A stretch of DNA of 44,035 nt, taken from the IMG/VR virus record IMGVR_UViG_3300003885_000008, positions 1 through 44,035 of that record; one strand, given 5' to 3'. Both the position numbers and the translations under genes were made by a program. Every line of letters begins with the position of its first letter. Position 1 is the first letter of the stretch. Of this stretch, positions 30,691 through 38,853 are shown one piece after another. The stretch is from a virus. The notes under the pieces are model-generated. The model saw nothing but the letters and a program-made list of their open reading frames with translations, was not told the origin of the DNA and did no database searches.

Positions 30691-31245
30691 ATGGGAGCTA
30701 ATGCCAACCCCATAACCGATTCGCAACGATTGCTGGTCGTGAGCCTACGCCAAGCCGGGCACAATTTCCGCTATATAGCCAGTGAAGCCCGCCTCGCCCG
30801 TAATTCAGTTATGAAAATATGCAAAGAGGAAGGTGTAGCAAAGCCTGAGGAGCAAACCAAGGAAGCTGAAAATGCTAAAAAACGAGAGTTACAGAGTTCT
30901 GGGAATCAGGCCGCCCCCACCCCTCTTGGCTCACCCCAAGACACAGTTTTGGCTCACGCTTTACGCACCAATATGCAGGAGCGTTTGGCTGATAAAACCC
31001 ACAAGTTTGTCGATACTCTTACTGATGAGCGTATTGATGAGGTATCCATCCCCCAGGCGGTGAACTGTATCTCCAAGCTTATCGATGCCTCCACCAAGTT
31101 GGAGCGTGCCCAGCAGGACCGTGATGTCACCGACTCACTGACTGCGCTGTTGGTGCATGGTGCAAAGCGGCAGGAGGAGCTTAGGATACCGTTCCCCAAG
31201 ATCACCACTGTCCCGTGCGACCAGGTGCCGGAGCATGAGACCTGA
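30691..31245 (+). CDS. terS: Putative terminase small subunit
   Basis: A 184-residue protein from ATG 30691 (CGGAG upstream; ATG 30673 lies inside a repeat and has no site). Residues 8-45 hold a helix-turn-helix (SQRLLVVSLRQAGHNFRYIA, then EARLARNSVMKICKEEG), like the DNA-binding domain of small terminases. The rest is a helical oligomerisation region with a Pro/Gln linker. Small terminases bind pac sites and load the large subunit; the TGAGCCA array next to it and the large terminase 2 kb downstream support this. Identity is by context as much as sequence. Confidence 0.6.
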   Translation: MGANANPITDSQRLLVVSLRQAGHNFRYIASEARLARNSVMKICKEEGVAKPEEQTKEAENAKKRELQSSGNQAAPTPLGSPQDTVLAHALRTNMQERLADKTHKFVDTLTDERIDEVSIPQAVNCISKLIDASTKLERAQQDRDVTDSLTALLVHGAKRQEELRIPFPKITTVPCDQVPEHET

Positions 31246-31267
31246 CAACAAAAGGGCATGGGGGGGT

Positions 31268-31299
31268 GAGGGGCTCTGTTGGTATATATGGCGCCCCTC
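31268..31299. promoter_or_regulatory. 7-bp stem-loop after the small terminase gene
   Basis: GAGGGGC (31268-31274) pairs with GCCCCTC (31293-31299). No T-run follows. It may limit read-through from upstream or shape the leader of the exonuclease gene. Confidence 0.35.
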
Positions 31300-31388
31300 G
31301 GAATCGTGAGTCAATTTTGAACTTAGGTATATTTTATGATACACGACCTAATCATAGTTGAGTTATTTAGATGTAAGGTGATTTTTCC

Positions 31389-31949
31389 ATGACAGATTTA
31401 ATGCTTGACATAGAAACCTTCGGGACTTCTCCTTCTTCTGTTATTGCTCAGGTAGGGGCTTGTTATTTTGACAGGAGAACTGGTGAGATAGGCGGCACTT
31501 TTCTTGAGAACCTGGACTGGCAGGAAAGTGTTAATTTTGGATTTAAGCTTGAAGTAGAGATTTTGAGATGGTGGTTTAATCAGTCTGACATGGCAAGGAT
31601 GTCTATAACAGCCAAACCTTCCATGTCTTTATCTCAGACAATGGTTCAGTTTAAGCAATTTTCTTCTCAAGCTAAATCTATCTGGTGTCATGCCACTTTT
31701 GATTATCCTCTTGTAGAGATTTACATGAAAAAGTTACGTATTAATGTACCGTTTAATTACCAAAAAGTTCGTGATATTCGCACTCTTCTTGATCTTTCTG
31801 GTTTAAAGAAGAAGGACTTCCCTGTTCGTGTTGGTACGGCTCATACCGCCTTGGCGGATTGCAAATATCAAGTTAGTTATTGTGTTAAGGCTTTTCAATT
31901 ATTGTCGGAGATCAAAGATTATGGTGAAGTTGGCGGTTTCAGTCTCTAA
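31389..31949 (+). CDS. DEDDh 3'-5' exonuclease
   Basis: A 186-residue protein with all DEDD motifs: D7 and E9 in LDIETFG, D105 in CHATFD, H152 and D157 in GTAHTALADC. The layout matches the Rv2179c-like/exonuclease VIII type of single-domain 3'-5' nucleases common in phages. It would trim DNA or RNA 3' ends with two metal ions. AAGGTGAT precedes the ATG. Located between the terminase genes, which is unusual for a recombination exonuclease. Confidence 0.85.
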   Translation: MTDLMLDIETFGTSPSSVIAQVGACYFDRRTGEIGGTFLENLDWQESVNFGFKLEVEILRWWFNQSDMARMSITAKPSMSLSQTMVQFKQFSSQAKSIWCHATFDYPLVEIYMKKLRINVPFNYQKVRDIRTLLDLSGLKKKDFPVRVGTAHTALADCKYQVSYCVKAFQLLSEIKDYGEVGGFSL

Positions 31950-32011
31950 CGGAGGCCTTAGCAAGGTCTTTGAAAAAGGGAGGTTGCCGGAATTTACAGG
32001 AAGTGGTTCAG

Positions 32012-32134
32012 ATGTTCCCGACTCCCAGAGCCAACAAGGTCGGAGGTTACAGCGGGAAGAATTTCTCTCCGACTCTGGAACAAGTGGTCAAGGCCGTTCT
32101 CGAGTGGCTTAAGGTTTGTCTGGGAAGGAAATAA
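32012..32134 (+). CDS. Short hypothetical protein
   Basis: A 40-residue ORF, MFPTPRANKVGGYSGKNFSP, with a helical end (EQVVKAVLEWLKVCLGRK). AGGAAG lies eight bases before ATG 32012. Another frame (MVKLAVSVSNGGL from 31921 to 32112) covers the same region but lacks a ribosome site. Which one, if any, is real is uncertain. Confidence 0.4.
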   Translation: MFPTPRANKVGGYSGKNFSPTLEQVVKAVLEWLKVCLGRK

Positions 32135-32214
32135 TCTGAGTCTTACGACTTAGATCCGCCTGGCTTTGCGGAAAAAGAGCTGGCTTCTCAGGCAAAACAA
32201 AGGAGTTTATGTGA

Positions 32215-32520
32215 ATGGGCAAGTTAATTCCCGAAGAGATTTTGATTGGTCCATATAAGATAACGGTTGAATACGAAAAGAATATGTATATCAGCCGACG
32301 AAATGTTGGTGAGTACCAACCGGCAAATCATAAAATAGTTATTGATGAAGAAGCTTGCGAGGTAGAAAGATTGGAATTATTTATTCATGAAACTTTGGAA
32401 GCGATAGCAAGCGTGTATAATCTGAGCGATGGAAACCATCATCACTTATCAGTATTTGCAGTTGGCCTTGCTCAGGCATTACAACCGATTTGGAAGGAAA
32501 AGGAGAAAGCCAATGACTGA
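32215..32520 (+). CDS. Putative zincin-like phage protein (HExxE)
   Basis: A 101-residue protein with FIHETLEAIASVY followed after a short loop by NHHHLSVFAVGLAQALQPI. The HExxE helix and the following His resemble a small phage family related to metallopeptidases in which the second His of HExxH is replaced. AAAGGAG lies upstream. Whether it is catalytic is unclear. Confidence 0.55.
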   Translation: MGKLIPEEILIGPYKITVEYEKNMYISRRNVGEYQPANHKIVIDEEACEVERLELFIHETLEAIASVYNLSDGNHHHLSVFAVGLAQALQPIWKEKEKAND

Positions 32521-32914
32521 TAAGACGCTTTCACGTGTTATTAAAATAAGTTTCGTGGTTTTATTGTCTGTTACCGGGTGTGCTACACTGAAGCCGATTT
32601 CTGCCATGACGGATGCCGAGATTGCCGACCGGATTGTTGGCACGCTCCAGGCTGCTGGGGTGGATTCCTCTGTATCATTTATTCTGGACAAGACTGACAA
32701 GACGCTTTCTTTGAAGACCGATGCTATAAATATAGCTGATGTTTTGCGTGATATAAGTGTTGAGTTGGAAGCACAAGGGAAAAAGTCAGAGGCTGATATT
32801 GCTTGGCGGGTGGCGGGGGCCTGGAGAGCTGCCGGGTTGCCTGATATCATCTTACCGGGGAATATTGCAAGGGCGAAGAATGTACTCATGCTTGTAAAAA
32901 AAAACTTGAACTGA
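32513..32914 (+). CDS. Lipoprotein
   Basis: A 133-residue protein from ATG 32513, overlapping the preceding gene by 8 bases. Basic start, hydrophobic stretch ISFVVLLSVTG, then Cys23 in the lipobox VTGC. The mature part is mostly helical. Phage lipoproteins include outer-membrane spanins and exclusion proteins, but length and lack of a Pro-rich region do not fit a spanin well. The 3' end contains an A9 run with A AAA AAC in frame. Confidence 0.75.
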   Translation: MTDKTLSRVIKISFVVLLSVTGCATLKPISAMTDAEIADRIVGTLQAAGVDSSVSFILDKTDKTLSLKTDAINIADVLRDISVELEAQGKKSEADIAWRVAGAWRAAGLPDIILPGNIARAKNVLMLVKKNLN

Positions 32915-32985
32915 AGTTTGATGTTAGGATTCTGAGCGGACAGCTTTTAAATGAGCCCCAGGGTCTTATGTTATGGAATGATTAA
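32896..32985 (+). other. Possible -1 frameshift extension of the lipoprotein gene
   Basis: At A9 (32896-32904) the frame contains A-AAA-AAC, followed six bases later by TGA. Shifting by -1 gives 26 more residues (LELKFDVRILSGQLLNEPQG and on) and ends at TAA 32983-32985 overlapping the next ATG. The coding look and tight junction suggest either programmed frameshifting or a missing A in the sequence. Confidence 0.45.
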
Positions 32986-33167
32986 TGATGACAAAGAGCG
33001 TGCTGATTAAAAAACTGATGGAATTGCCTGGTGGCGATGATTTGCCTATTTATACAGAGATTTCTAATGGTGAATGGGAGCCTTTGGAACCACTTCAAGG
33101 GGTTAGTATCTGGTTTGACTGCGAGGGCCAACCTGAGTATATAGATTTTAAATTCAGTGTAATTTAG
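32985..33167 (+). CDS. Hypothetical 60-residue protein
   Basis: MMTKSVLIKKLMELPGGDDL, then PIYTEISNGEWEPLEPLQGV and strands to the end. This LPxD..I pattern recurs in small phage proteins of unknown role. The ATG overlaps a TAA of the extended lipoprotein frame. Confidence 0.55.
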   Translation: MMTKSVLIKKLMELPGGDDLPIYTEISNGEWEPLEPLQGVSIWFDCEGQPEYIDFKFSVI

Positions 33168-33185
33168 AAACAAGTTTTAAGCTGG

Positions 33186-34820
33186 ATGGGACAACTTCAA
33201 TATACGCCTGAATTCTCTCAGGCATCAGATAGAATAACCTTATGGCGTTGGGACCCGGAGTTATTTGTCAATGAAGCTCTACGGTTGCCTCAACGTGGGT
33301 TTGATTATAAGATATCGTCTCAGCAGAAAGCAGGACTGGCGGCTTGCCGTGATATTTCGCTTTCAAAGTATAAGGTTTACGAATATGGACGGTTGGATGG
33401 GCGGTTAAAGTCCGGGGAGATTGGTAAGACCGAGCATCGGGAACTGAAACAGTTCTTTTTTCAGAAGCGTGATGATTGGTTGCTTTCCAAAAAGACCGGT
33501 GTTTGTATAATGAGTGGCCGTGGTTCCGGGAAGACAGCTATGGCCGCATGGATAACCTGGTGGCGGTTATATTGTTTTAATCAGGGATTAGTGCTTTGTA
33601 CTTCTCCTAAAAAGGAGCAGATGAAGGATAATCTTTGGGCCGCTCTTCGTAAATGGGGTTCTGGAGACGGGAGTAATCCCGATACTTGTCCGGTTTTTAT
33701 GCAACAGGGGAAAGAACAGTTTGAGATTCTATCAGATAAGATTTATCAAAAGAACAATGTAAATCAGCAGGCGATTGCCAGGACAATTAACCAGGCTGCT
33801 ACAGATGATGTAAAATCAGAGACTTTCCGTGGATATCATGACCATAATATGATTTATGTGATTGACGAGGGTACAGGGGTTCCTGATTCGGTCTACAGTC
33901 CTCTTGAAACCGGTTTGACTCAAGCCGGTAACTGGTGCCTTATTATTTCCAACTTTACCCGCAGGAATGGGTATGCTGCTGATATCCATTTAAAGGCTAA
34001 TGTCCGAAAGTATTGGGTTGCGCTTGATTGGAATTGCGAAGAAAGCGAGCTTGTTTCTAAGTCTTCCATCGAAAAGCTCAAGGATATTCACGGGGAAGAT
34101 TCTGACAAATACCGGGTGGAGGTACAAGGAAAGCCTCCCAGGACAAACCCAGATTCGTTTATTTCTTCTGACTGGGTAGAGAATGCGGCTATGCGTAAGG
34201 TCGATCCGACTCTTGTACAGGGTAAACCACGGTTGATGGGAGTCGATGTGGCCAGGGGTGGGGATGCCTACTCGGTAATAGCGCTCAGGCAGGGATATCA
34301 TTGGGAGCGTTTTTACAGATTTAAAACCGATGATACCCGTGACCTGGCTCAAATTGTAAAAGCTAAGTATGCTGAATGGTTCGCTAATTATTTGTTCTTG
34401 GATGTTGCCGGTATGGGTGCTCCTATTTATGATTCTCATTTCCGGTCGGATCATACTATTCAAACGGTGCAGTTTTCCGCAGCCTTTTCTGCTCAGGACA
34501 AGAATACTTATTACCGGTTGGGTGATGAGGTCGGTATCAGGATGCGTGATGCTTTTGAGCAGGGATTACTTCAGATTCCAGATGACAGGGATTTAAAAGA
34601 AGAGCTTACTTCCCGGAATCTCAAGGACAGGGATGACGGCAAAATCAAGCTTGAAGGGAAAAGAGAAATGCGGGCCAGGGGGTTGCCTTCTCCTGATAGG
34701 ATGGACGCCTTCATGATGACTTATATGTTTCCTGAAGAGTTTTATGATATTGACGAGTCTGAGGACGAATATCAAGCCTTCTGTGGGATAGAGGGCGCTA
34801 ATCCGGTGACAGGGTATTGA
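33186..34820 (+). CDS. terL: Terminase large subunit
   Basis: A 544-residue protein. ATPase: Walker A SGRGSGKT (residues 110-117), Walker B MIYVIDE (222-228), coupling SNFTRR (255-260). Nuclease: GVDVARGGD (D354 and D360), LFLDVAGMG (D406) and PSPDRMDAF (D504, D507), the RNase H-like metal site. It powers DNA translocation through the portal and makes the packaging cuts. Followed by portal, the usual order. The start lacks a strong ribosome site. Confidence 0.95.
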   Translation: MGQLQYTPEFSQASDRITLWRWDPELFVNEALRLPQRGFDYKISSQQKAGLAACRDISLSKYKVYEYGRLDGRLKSGEIGKTEHRELKQFFFQKRDDWLLSKKTGVCIMSGRGSGKTAMAAWITWWRLYCFNQGLVLCTSPKKEQMKDNLWAALRKWGSGDGSNPDTCPVFMQQGKEQFEILSDKIYQKNNVNQQAIARTINQAATDDVKSETFRGYHDHNMIYVIDEGTGVPDSVYSPLETGLTQAGNWCLIISNFTRRNGYAADIHLKANVRKYWVALDWNCEESELVSKSSIEKLKDIHGEDSDKYRVEVQGKPPRTNPDSFISSDWVENAAMRKVDPTLVQGKPRLMGVDVARGGDAYSVIALRQGYHWERFYRFKTDDTRDLAQIVKAKYAEWFANYLFLDVAGMGAPIYDSHFRSDHTIQTVQFSAAFSAQDKNTYYRLGDEVGIRMRDAFEQGLLQIPDDRDLKEELTSRNLKDRDDGKIKLEGKREMRARGLPSPDRMDAFMMTYMFPEEFYDIDESEDEYQAFCGIEGANPVTGY

Positions 34821-34821
34821 G

Positions 34822-35018
34822 ATGTCAAAACTTATTCGTGTAATGACAGACAAAGATAAAGTCAAAATGTTATTTGAGGGTCTGGGAATAGAGTGTGATG
34901 AAGAGAAAAAGGTATCACGATCTATGAACAAGAAAAAGTAGAGGCTTATACCGGATTTTTCGTAGAATTTAATTTTGACGTTAATGGGAGATTTCTTCGT
35001 ATGGGTATATTTGAATAG
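34822..35018 (+). pseudogene. Small gene split by a frameshift at an A5 run
   Basis: The frame from ATG 34822 (MSKLIRVMTDKDKVKMLFEG) stops at 34941, but the -1 frame continues as a coding-like sequence (GITIYEQEKVEAYTGFFVEF) to TAG 35016-35018, ending ten bases before the portal ATG. A shift at A5 (34906-34910) would join them into about 64 residues. One extra A repairs it, so either an assembly error, a recent mutation or frameshifting is possible. Function unknown. Confidence 0.55.
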
Positions 35019-35027
35019 GAAATAAAA

Positions 35028-36989
35028 ATGCCACAAGAATCAACACTAATTAATTTGGTTTCCGAAATAGACGATGATAAACAAAAGGAAATCGCAGGGG
35101 AAATTATCGAGAATACCGATACCGATATTTCCAGCCGATCTGATTGGGCAAAGAAGCGGGATGATTGGAGCAAGTTAAATGCTTGCCAGCGGGATGAACG
35201 TTTCTGGCATGGTTCTAATACTAAACGATCTTCAATATGCCTTCCAATACTTGCCACTGCTGTAAATCAGTTTCATGCCAGGGCTTACCAATCGATTTTC
35301 GCTGCTCCGGGCTTGGTAAAGGCTATCCCGGTTGGTCGAATGGATGTAAACAGAGCAAGTAATGTAGAAGCGGCTCTCAATTGGCAAGTAATGTACGGGA
35401 TTGAGGACTATGAAGAGATATTCGATAAAACCTTGCAGCAACTTCCTATTAATGGAATAGCATTTAAAAAATTGGGCTGGGATTCGGAGGCTAAGCAGGC
35501 AGTAGCCAGTTATCTTTCTCCACTTGATGTAATCCTTCCATATCGAACTGTATCCCTAAAAACAGCAAGAAGGATCGTGCATAAAATCGAGATGCATTAT
35601 GAAGAACTTCTTGACAGAAACGAGCAGGGGTTATATGAGAATTTCGACAAAATAAGCGAAGACGGTCTTCATGATACTTTGAATGAGCCGAATAGAGATA
35701 CCGATGATGAACAGGTTGGTATGAGTTCCGTTAAAGCGTCTGAAGAACCACATATTATTCTGGAGTGTCATAAAACTTATGATATTGGACCTGGCCGGAA
35801 ACCGTATATTTTTACCGTTCACAAGGCAAGCGGTGCTTTGTTACGTATAACCAGCCGGGAATACAAAGAAGGCTCCACTGCAAAAGTAATTAATCATTTC
35901 ATCGATTACCATTTTATTCCAAATGCGGAAGGGTTTTACTCTTTTGGTTTTGGTCATTTCCTGCAACAGTTTAACGAAATAGCAAATACTGTCCTTGATC
36001 AAATTGTTGATGCCGGAACCCTCACTAATATGCCGTTCATGTTCCATACTCGCCGGGCCGGATTTCGTAAGAACCGGATTCAGCTTACGCCGGGAGCGGC
36101 AAACGAGGTCGAAGATGCCAGTCAGATATTCTTCCCTCAGATGCAGAAGATGGATAATGTGCTTTTCAATGTACTTGGAGTTATCCAAGGCTGGGGTGAT
36201 CGTTTTACTTCGGTAACCGATCCACTTACCGGTCGTGAAACTCCTGGAGTGGAAAGACCGACATTCAGGGGAAAGGCTCTTTTGATAGAGCAGGGATCCA
36301 CTCAGTTCACCGTAATGGCTAAAAGGGTGTTCAGGAGTTTAAGGAAAGAATTCCGGCTTTTGATGCTATTAGATCAATTATTCTGGCCTGAGAGTGCTCA
36401 AGTAAGAATATTCGAGCGTGAAGGTAAGATTGCTTTTAAAGAAACGAAGAAGGAAGATTTTCAGGGTGTGAATGATATTATCCCAACTGCCGACCCCAGT
36501 TTTGCCAGCCAGTCTATTAGACGGCAGGAGGCTGCCCAGCTTCATGAAATCTTTATGGCAAGTCCGACTGTAGTTGGGAATCCTGAAGCCGGAATACCGC
36601 CCAATGTCGATGTAATGAATAAATCCTTGAAACGGCTTGAGGAAACCTTTAATACTCCAACAATCTTGCCCGACTTGCCGGAAGAGCAGATATCCCCGGA
36701 AGACGAAAACGCTTTGTTCATGCAGGGGGAATCAAAAGAGCCTCAGCAGGGAGAGAATCACCGTGAACACCTTGAAGTGCATCGGCGGTTTATGACAAAG
36801 CAGTGGTACGATGAAATGCCAAAGGATTATAAGACTGCTCTTCAAGATCATATACAGAAAACCGGGGAAATGATGGTTGATGAAGCGCTTGCCGTTGAAC
36901 AGTTAGGTGGTATTCCAAGAGCAGGTCAGAGAGAGGGTCAAGGAGCACCTAACGCGCCATTACAGCCGTTATTAAGAAAGGGACAATAA
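35028..36989 (+). CDS. Portal protein
   Basis: A 653-residue protein, the length of large portals of short-tailed phages. Helical wing and stem features: RSDWAKKRDDWSKLNACQRD, a middle region with NPFGxGx-like YSFGFGHFLQQFNEIANTVL (about 305-325), RRAGFRKNRIQLTPG, then the long helical region TQFTVMAKRVFRSLRKEFRL (about 425-445) and a Gln/Pro-rich tail. Twelve copies would form the channel for DNA. AGGAAAT precedes the ATG. Order after TerL supports this. Confidence 0.85.
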   Translation: MPQESTLINLVSEIDDDKQKEIAGEIIENTDTDISSRSDWAKKRDDWSKLNACQRDERFWHGSNTKRSSICLPILATAVNQFHARAYQSIFAAPGLVKAIPVGRMDVNRASNVEAALNWQVMYGIEDYEEIFDKTLQQLPINGIAFKKLGWDSEAKQAVASYLSPLDVILPYRTVSLKTARRIVHKIEMHYEELLDRNEQGLYENFDKISEDGLHDTLNEPNRDTDDEQVGMSSVKASEEPHIILECHKTYDIGPGRKPYIFTVHKASGALLRITSREYKEGSTAKVINHFIDYHFIPNAEGFYSFGFGHFLQQFNEIANTVLDQIVDAGTLTNMPFMFHTRRAGFRKNRIQLTPGAANEVEDASQIFFPQMQKMDNVLFNVLGVIQGWGDRFTSVTDPLTGRETPGVERPTFRGKALLIEQGSTQFTVMAKRVFRSLRKEFRLLMLLDQLFWPESAQVRIFEREGKIAFKETKKEDFQGVNDIIPTADPSFASQSIRRQEAAQLHEIFMASPTVVGNPEAGIPPNVDVMNKSLKRLEETFNTPTILPDLPEEQISPEDENALFMQGESKEPQQGENHREHLEVHRRFMTKQWYDEMPKDYKTALQDHIQKTGEMMVDEALAVEQLGGIPRAGQREGQGAPNAPLQPLLRKGQ

Positions 36990-37234
36990 TGGGAGAAGAT
37001 TATACTTTAGAGGATGTGGAGGTTTGGCTGAAAAATTCTGTAACAAAGGAAGTTTTTAAGAGAATACTTGAGAAAGCAGTTTTACTTGAACGGGATACTG
37101 TCAATTGTCTTGTTTCTGGTAAGGAACATACCGCAATTAATACTGCGGTAGAATCGAAGACTTTACGTGGGATTGTTTATATCGGGAATGATTTAATTGC
37201 TGATTTGGAGGAGAACAAAATCGATGAAACTTAG
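36989..37234 (+). CDS. Hypothetical protein between portal and GroES-like gene
   Basis: An 81-residue helical protein: DYTLEDVEVWLKNSVTKEVF, ERDTVNCLVSGKEHTAIN, ending in ENKIDET. Its ATG overlaps the portal stop (TAATG). Two long helices could form a hairpin. Position only suggests an assembly role. Confidence 0.6.
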   Translation: MGEDYTLEDVEVWLKNSVTKEVFKRILEKAVLLERDTVNCLVSGKEHTAINTAVESKTLRGIVYIGNDLIADLEENKIDET

Positions 37235-37595
37235 AGCGTTTGGAGCAAGAGTTCTTATAAAACGGGACTCTGCAAAAAAAGAATCGATAACTAAAGGCGG
37301 TATTATAATACCTGATAATAGACAGGTAAATAAACCGGCTTTCTCCGGGACAATTCTTGATGTCGGTGGGTATTGCGAGATGGAATTTAAAGACTCCCAG
37401 GGAAAAGCTCGGCGTTTAAAGCGTGGAGATAGAGTTATTTTTGGTTTGTATTCTCCTGGCATGGAGCTTGACCGGATAAATCATGGTGATAAACCGGAAT
37501 ATGAAGGTATTCTTCTTATGGCCGAGGATGATATCTGTGTCATTCTGGAAGAAGGCGAAAGCAATTTGAATATAGAGGAGAATGAGAATGCCTGA
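37224..37595 (+). CDS. groES: GroES-like co-chaperonin
   Basis: A 123-residue protein from ATG 37224 (GGAG upstream, overlaps the previous stop). LRAFGARVLIKRD opens as in GroES, GGIIIPD (residues 25-31) is the mobile-loop motif that docks on GroEL, then GTILDVGG, RGDRVIFGLYSPG, and the closing ILLMAEDDICVILEE. T4 gp31 is the known precedent: a phage lid that lets GroEL fold the capsid protein. Location between portal and scaffold supports a capsid-folding role. A 12-residue acidic tail is extra. Confidence 0.9.
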   Translation: MKLRAFGARVLIKRDSAKKESITKGGIIIPDNRQVNKPAFSGTILDVGGYCEMEFKDSQGKARRLKRGDRVIFGLYSPGMELDRINHGDKPEYEGILLMAEDDICVILEEGESNLNIEENENA

Positions 37596-38403
37596 AGAAA
37601 ACAATAAACCAGATGCTGAACCAAATTCTCAGCCTGATTCTCAGCAAGCTTCCAAGTTTGATGGTTCGGTAGCCGAAGAGCGTATTAAAATGCTAACGAG
37701 GCAGATAAATGAAGAGAAAACTAAACGGGAGCAGGATAAGCAGGATTTCAACAATTCTATAGACATTTTAAAGGATATGTACGAGAAGGTAGAAGGATCT
37801 GTAAATAGTATTGAAGCATCAACTTCACTTGGGGATAGACCAGATCCGAACGAAGACATGGGCGCATTCTTAGACTGGCAGGAAAAGAAAACTAAAACAG
37901 CACTGCAAAACGCTATCCAGGAAACGACTAAAAAATTCCAGCCTAAACAAATTTCAGGAAATGGAAATCAGAATTATAAGTCTACCCCTTCCGATGTTCC
38001 AAGCGAGTCGGATACACTAAACAAGCTTTTTGCTATGCAGATGGAGAGCCAACCGGAAATATATCCTGATTATGAGAAATTCACACAGGTTGCTTATGAT
38101 GCGGCACAAAAAGATAGATCAGGGTATCTCGTCTCTACTTGGAAAAATTCCGGTAATCCGATATTAGCAGCTTATAATTACGGAAAACAGTCTGCCGGAG
38201 GAAACGGCAATAACGCTTCGTCTGCTCAAGCGTATACAGAGAGTGGTCGGCCTTCCGGTGGTTCAACCAAAGAAGTTCAGTTAACCGAAGCAGATAAAGC
38301 GATGGCAAAGAAGCTTGGAATAGATGAGAAAGCTCTCTTGAAACGGAAACAAGAGAAAGAAACAGGAAAAACGATTAATTTCAATAACAGGGGAACTGTC
38401 TAA
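37588..38403 (+). CDS. Scaffolding-like protein
   Basis: A 271-residue protein from ATG 37588 (GAGGAG at correct distance; ATG 37582 is too close). Glu/Lys/Gln-rich coiled coil at 30-80, low-complexity middle, and a helical C-terminus (LTEADKAMAKKLGIDEKALL) as in phage scaffolds, which bind the capsid protein by a basic C-terminal helix. Its place before the capsid genes agrees. No protease motif is present. Confidence 0.7.
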   Translation: MPEENNKPDAEPNSQPDSQQASKFDGSVAEERIKMLTRQINEEKTKREQDKQDFNNSIDILKDMYEKVEGSVNSIEASTSLGDRPDPNEDMGAFLDWQEKKTKTALQNAIQETTKKFQPKQISGNGNQNYKSTPSDVPSESDTLNKLFAMQMESQPEIYPDYEKFTQVAYDAAQKDRSGYLVSTWKNSGNPILAAYNYGKQSAGGNGNNASSAQAYTESGRPSGGSTKEVQLTEADKAMAKKLGIDEKALLKRKQEKETGKTINFNNRGTV

Positions 38404-38840
38404 TGCCAATGGAAGCCGGATTAAGAATACGTAAATTCAAACCGCCCAAGAAAGGCGCAACAAAACCTTGGTTGGCGGAATTTAAGTCAATGACTCCTGA
38501 CTTGACTAAACTAAAAAAGCAACATGCCGGGTTTCATGCTTGCTGGGTGCATAAAGATGACGATATTGACAAGTATTCCGACATTGGTTATACTATAGCT
38601 AAAGCGAAAGATTATGGTGAAGTTCAGAAAGAAGGAAGTTCACTTGTTCGCAGAAGAATGATTCTGATGGAAATCCCTGTTGATAAACATCGGAGAAGTA
38701 ACGATCTCAGGCGCATGATGAACAAAGCCCGTGTCGGAGAAGCTTGGGATACAAAACGCAACTTGGAAAAGGTTGGCGTGACCAATCCTGGAGAAGTCAT
38801 AATTAAAGGTCAAATAGAAGATGAAAGTGACGAAGAATAA
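38403..38840 (+). CDS. Hypothetical head-region protein
   Basis: A 145-residue basic protein: LRIRKFKPPKKGATKPWLAE, FHACWVHKDDDIDKYSDIGY, then RRRMILMEIPVDKHRRSNDL. The ATG overlaps the scaffold stop (TAATG). A capsid-assembly role is inferred from position only. Confidence 0.6.
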   Translation: MPMEAGLRIRKFKPPKKGATKPWLAEFKSMTPDLTKLKKQHAGFHACWVHKDDDIDKYSDIGYTIAKAKDYGEVQKEGSSLVRRRMILMEIPVDKHRRSNDLRRMMNKARVGEAWDTKRNLEKVGVTNPGEVIIKGQIEDESDEE

Positions 38841-38853
38841 TTCTTTTTCTTCG

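Noticed and set aside
31828-32112. 94-codon frame overlapping the exonuclease end
   Set aside because: The first part is a shadow of the exonuclease and no ribosome site supports the internal ATG; kept only as an alternative to the 40-residue ORF.
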